DNA of 64,000 nt, taken from NCBI RefSeq assembly GCF_018904615.1, contig NZ_JADCNH010000003.1, positions 124,001 to 188,000 on the forward strand, written 5' to 3'. The translations under genes and the position numbers were made by a program. Of this stretch, positions 61,093-64,000 are shown in pieces; position 1 is the stretch's first letter; every line of letters starts with the position of its first letter. The notes under the pieces were generated by a model that was not told the DNA's origin, did no database searches, and saw only the letters and a list, made by a program, of their open reading frames with translations. Origin of the DNA: Verticiella alkaliphila. Its GTDB lineage: Bacteria; Pseudomonadota; Gammaproteobacteria; Burkholderiales; Burkholderiaceae_B.

Positions 61093-63348
61093 ATGGACGG
61101 CTCGCCCGACCTCCTCCAACGCTACACCCAGCAACGCGACGCCGGCGACACCGCCGGCGCCCGGGCCACGCTCGCCCTGGCCCTGCAGACGCCGCGCTAC
61201 CGCGCTCCCGCTCTCGTCGAGCACGCGCTCCTGCAGTTGCGCGCCCAGCGGCCGCAGCCTGCGTTCCTGGCGCTGGCCGAGGCCATGCGCACGCTGCATG
61301 ACGAGCCCAGCCTGGCCGCGCTACTGGGGCGCGCCGCGATGGATCAGCAACAGCCTGCGCTGGCCGCCCGCCTGCTCGACGCCGCCTGGGTGCGCCACGC
61401 CGGCCACCTGCAACTGCGCACCATCCAATGGGCGGCCCGCGTGGCGTCCCAGCCCCCGGTGCAGACCGCGCGGCAGATGCACGCGGCGTGGCCGCACATG
61501 CAGGCTGACGAACGCCGCTTCGTGAGCGAGCAGCTCCAACGCATGCGCGCGCCCTTGCCGGAGGAGCCCGCCGCCTCGCCCACGCCTAACGCGCCTGACA
61601 CGCAGACCGAGACGCCCACGCGCACGCCCGGCACCTGGTCGCTCGCCCCGGCAGCACCGACCACGACCCGCCTCGCGCGCCCCGGGCATCGCGCCGCCCC
61701 GCCGCCCAGCACCGCACGGCCGGTGGACGTGCTCATCCCCGTCTACAACGGGGGCGAAGCCGTCATGGCCTGCCTGCGCACGGTGCTGCAGCACATCCGA
61801 GCCAACCGCACCCCGCACCGCGTGATCGTGCTGGACGACGCGAGCACCGACCGCGCGCTTCAGACCATGCTGCGCGACCTGGCGGCCAAGGGCCACATCG
61901 CGCACGTGCGCCAGCCGGAGAACCTGGGCTTCATCGGCAACATCAATCACGGCATGCAGCTGAACCCGGATCACGACGTGGTCTGGCTCAACGCCGACAC
62001 GCGCGTACATGGCAATTGGCTGGACCGCCTGCGCGCAGCCGCCTACGCGAGCAAGGCCACCGCCACCGCCACGCCCTTTTCCAACAACGGCGAGCTGCTG
62101 AGCTTTCCGGTGATGCGCGAGCGTGCGGCCATGCCGAACGACGCCGAGCTTGCGCAATTGAACACCGCCGCCCAGACCCTGCCCGCCAAGCCCGTGCCCA
62201 TCGAGGTGGGCTGCGGCTTCTGCTTCTTCATCAAGCGGGCCGCGCTCGATGCCGTGGGCCTGCTCGACGGCGAGCACCTGCAACGCGGCTACGGCGAAGA
62301 AACCGACTGGTGCCTGCGCGCCCGCGCGCTGGGCTGGCAACACGTCGCGGCCACGAATGTGTTCGTGACGCACGAGGGCGGCGTGTCGTTTGGGGATGAG
62401 AAGCCCCTGCGCGTGAAGCACAACAATGCCGTGCTGCGCCGCCGCTACCCCGAAGCCGAAGCGCGGTTCCACCGCTTTGTACGGCTGGATCCGCTGCACC
62501 CGGCCCGCCAGGCCTTGCAGCGCGCCCGGCTGAAAGCCGTGGCGGCCCGCCTGCGCGCCGGCCCTCCGGGCGATCGGCAGCTGTGCATTGCCGACCCGCG
62601 TCGCGCTTACCTGGGCCTGCCGGCAGAATCGGCACGCCTGCGCCTGGATTGGCGTCTTCAAGGTCAGACCGAGATCCGCGCCACCGTGCACGCCGAGTCA
62701 GGCACGCTACCTGTGCAGCTGGACTACACCCTGCCCGCCGACACCGAGGCACTGCGCCGCGATCTAAAGACACTGGGTGTGAACGGCATCACGTTCGCGC
62801 ATTCCCAAGGCGCGCCCGCCCTGCTCGCGGGCCTTCCCGCCACGCTCAAGCTGCCGCAGGCGGTGCGGACAAGCGCGTGGCCCGCCGAGCCCATCGCCGC
62901 CACGCCGGCGGTGACGAACGCGATCACCGGTGCCGCCACTGCGGCAGACGCCGCCCCGCTCGCTCTCCTCGTGGCGGACGCGCCTGGTGACGCAGCGCTC
63001 GCCGAACGATGGCTGGCCCTGGCCCGGCAGTGGGCCCGACGCCCCGGCCCGAGCCCCTTGCTGCTCCTGCCCGCCACCTCTGCCTGGTGGCCTGCCCTGC
63101 AAGCCACGGGCATCGCCCGCGCCCTGCCGGAAGTGGAAGGCCTCATCTTGCCCGAGTGCCTGCAACTGTCGGGCTGCGTAGCCGCCCTGAGTCTGGAGCT
63201 TGCGCCAGACGCATACTGGATGGCCCCTCACCTATCCTCACACGCCGGCATCCCTTTGTATGCTCCCCCGTCAGCCACTGCGCAGGACGCAGGCGCCCAC
63301 GGCCTTGCCGCCCTCGTTCCTCCTACCGGCTGGCCGCTCGCGGCCTGA
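61093..63348 (+). CDS. Large glycosyltransferase family 2 protein
   Basis: A protein of 751 aa from ATG 61093. Residues 1-150 are helical and TPR-like. A Pro/Thr-rich linker follows to about 210, then a GT-A domain (VDVLIPVYNGGEAVMACL, VLDDASTDRAL, DxD-type LNADTRVHGNW, GCGFCFFIKRAALDAVG, GEETDWCLRARALGW). The last 300 residues are Ala/Leu-rich and unassigned. It probably glycosylates a surface polymer or the neighbouring surface protein. Confidence 0.88.
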   Translation: MDGSPDLLQRYTQQRDAGDTAGARATLALALQTPRYRAPALVEHALLQLRAQRPQPAFLALAEAMRTLHDEPSLAALLGRAAMDQQQPALAARLLDAAWVRHAGHLQLRTIQWAARVASQPPVQTARQMHAAWPHMQADERRFVSEQLQRMRAPLPEEPAASPTPNAPDTQTETPTRTPGTWSLAPAAPTTTRLARPGHRAAPPPSTARPVDVLIPVYNGGEAVMACLRTVLQHIRANRTPHRVIVLDDASTDRALQTMLRDLAAKGHIAHVRQPENLGFIGNINHGMQLNPDHDVVWLNADTRVHGNWLDRLRAAAYASKATATATPFSNNGELLSFPVMRERAAMPNDAELAQLNTAAQTLPAKPVPIEVGCGFCFFIKRAALDAVGLLDGEHLQRGYGEETDWCLRARALGWQHVAATNVFVTHEGGVSFGDEKPLRVKHNNAVLRRRYPEAEARFHRFVRLDPLHPARQALQRARLKAVAARLRAGPPGDRQLCIADPRRAYLGLPAESARLRLDWRLQGQTEIRATVHAESGTLPVQLDYTLPADTEALRRDLKTLGVNGITFAHSQGAPALLAGLPATLKLPQAVRTSAWPAEPIAATPAVTNAITGAATAADAAPLALLVADAPGDAALAERWLALARQWARRPGPSPLLLLPATSAWWPALQATGIARALPEVEGLILPECLQLSGCVAALSLELAPDAYWMAPHLSSHAGIPLYAPPSATAQDAGAHGLAALVPPTGWPLAA

Positions 63349-63396
63349 TCGCATCATGCCCCACCCGAGTTCCGCGGCGCCCGCCGCCCGCTTGTC

Positions 63397-64000
63397 ATGC
63401 TGACTACCGTCACTCCCCCCACCGGCGTAGCCGGTGCCATCACCGGCCTGTATGAAGACGTCCTGCAAGGCTGGGCGCTAGACGCCACGCAGCCCGGCGT
63501 GCGCCTGGCCGTGGAGGTGTATATCGACGGCGCTTTCGTGGCGCTGGCCCGCGCCGACCGCGCCCAGCCCCACGATGCCGAGGACGACGGCGACGGCTTT
63601 CATGGCTTTGCCATCGAATTGCGCAAGACTTGGCTGGAAGACGCCCGCCACATCGCCGTGCGCGTAGCCAACCAGGGCCCCTGGCTGGAAGGCACGCTGG
63701 TGTTGCCCGCGCAAGCCCCCAAAGAGCCCCCCGTGGGGCATTCCCAGGTCTGGTACCCCGGCGGCCTGGCCGTAACCGGCTGGGCGTGGGATCCGGACGC
63801 ACCCGAGCGGCACATCGACGTAGTAGCGCTGAAGGACGGCAAGGTCATCGCCCGCTCCACGGCCAATCGCCCCCACCCCGCCCTGATCCACCGCGACAGC
63901 GCCGAACACGGATTCCTGCTGGACTTGCCCTGGGCGCTCGCCGATGGCGAAGTGCATACCGTGGCCTTGCAGGACGACCAGGGCCGCCCGCTGGCCGGCA
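63397..64000 (+). CDS. Glycan-cluster protein with repeated 'GWAxD' beta domains, cut by window edge
   Basis: From ATG 63397 a frame of 201 codons stays open to the right edge. It shows two tandem beta-sandwich-like units, each with a GWALD or GWAWD core followed by a VEVYIDG or VVALKDGK strand (about residues 15-60 and 115-160). Such units are common at the front of large surface-glycan enzymes of Proteobacteria. The catalytic part, if any, lies outside the window. Confidence 0.75.
   Translation, partial: MLTTVTPPTGVAGAITGLYEDVLQGWALDATQPGVRLAVEVYIDGAFVALARADRAQPHDAEDDGDGFHGFAIELRKTWLEDARHIAVRVANQGPWLEGTLVLPAQAPKEPPVGHSQVWYPGGLAVTGWAWDPDAPERHIDVVALKDGKVIARSTANRPHPALIHRDSAEHGFLLDLPWALADGEVHTVALQDDQGRPLAG

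Noticed and set aside
1-64000. tRNA, rRNA, CRISPR arrays, insertion sequences, attachment sites
   Set aside because: None found: no tandem spacer-repeat pattern, no transposase or integrase frame, no cloverleaf noticed by eye. A dedicated tRNA or IS search was not possible here.

Overview
The window is a GC-rich bacterial segment with almost no space between genes. It most resembles a betaproteobacterium of the order Burkholderiales, probably Alcaligenaceae-like. The support is three orphan periplasmic binding proteins of the Bug/tripartite-tricarboxylate family, several catabolic islands each with its own regulator, and type III CoA-transferases. No rRNA, tRNA, insertion sequence, phage or CRISPR array was seen.

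Bases 1-35,039 are catabolic. The main operon (363-12,044) lies divergent to a GntR-type regulator cut by the left edge. It encodes an isochorismatase-fold amidohydrolase, two PuuE-type 'polysaccharide deacetylases', an aconitase-family hydratase in two subunits, a branched-chain-type ABC transporter, an isocitrate-lyase-superfamily lyase and a flavoprotein. The enzymes fit a route from a cyclic imide through a half-amide and a (substituted) maleate to a malate that is split into two acids. That route is my inference. Next come an aldo/keto reductase, a CoA-transferase/Bug pair with a LysR regulator, an SDR pair, an Fe-S ene-reductase operon and an Ohr/OhrR pair. A second amide-type operon (25,679-35,039) is divergent from an FCD-type GntR regulator and has an amidase, CoA-transferase, crotonase, TauABC-like transporter, a third PuuE-type enzyme, an alpha/beta hydrolase and an MmgE/PrpD protein. 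A 17-bp motif is shared, with two differences, between the promoter regions of the first operon and the ene-reductase/SDR pair.

Bases 35,076-47,283 hold an ECF41-type sigma factor with its AhpD-like partner and a recognisable target promoter, a siroheme-synthase-like protein, and a complete upper phthalate pathway (pht2, pht3, pht4, pht5) with uptake genes, a bacteriohemerythrin and a MarR regulator. The phthalate genes are split into two divergent arms, and both arms carry the palindrome TTAGA-N2-TCTAA.

Bases 47,311-64,000 are regulatory and cell-surface genes: a PAS-GAF-GGDEF-EAL protein, a CPA1 antiporter, a very large CheB-CheR-PAS-histidine kinase-REC hybrid, three small low-complexity exported proteins, a glycosyltransferase, a secreted RTX/DUF4214 protein with an unknown partner gene, and two further glycan-type genes, the last cut by the right edge.

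At least six genes, and probably more, contain what look like single missing bases, often in GC/CG-repeat runs. I think these are more likely consensus errors than real pseudogenes, so the affected genes are described as functional families with the break marked.
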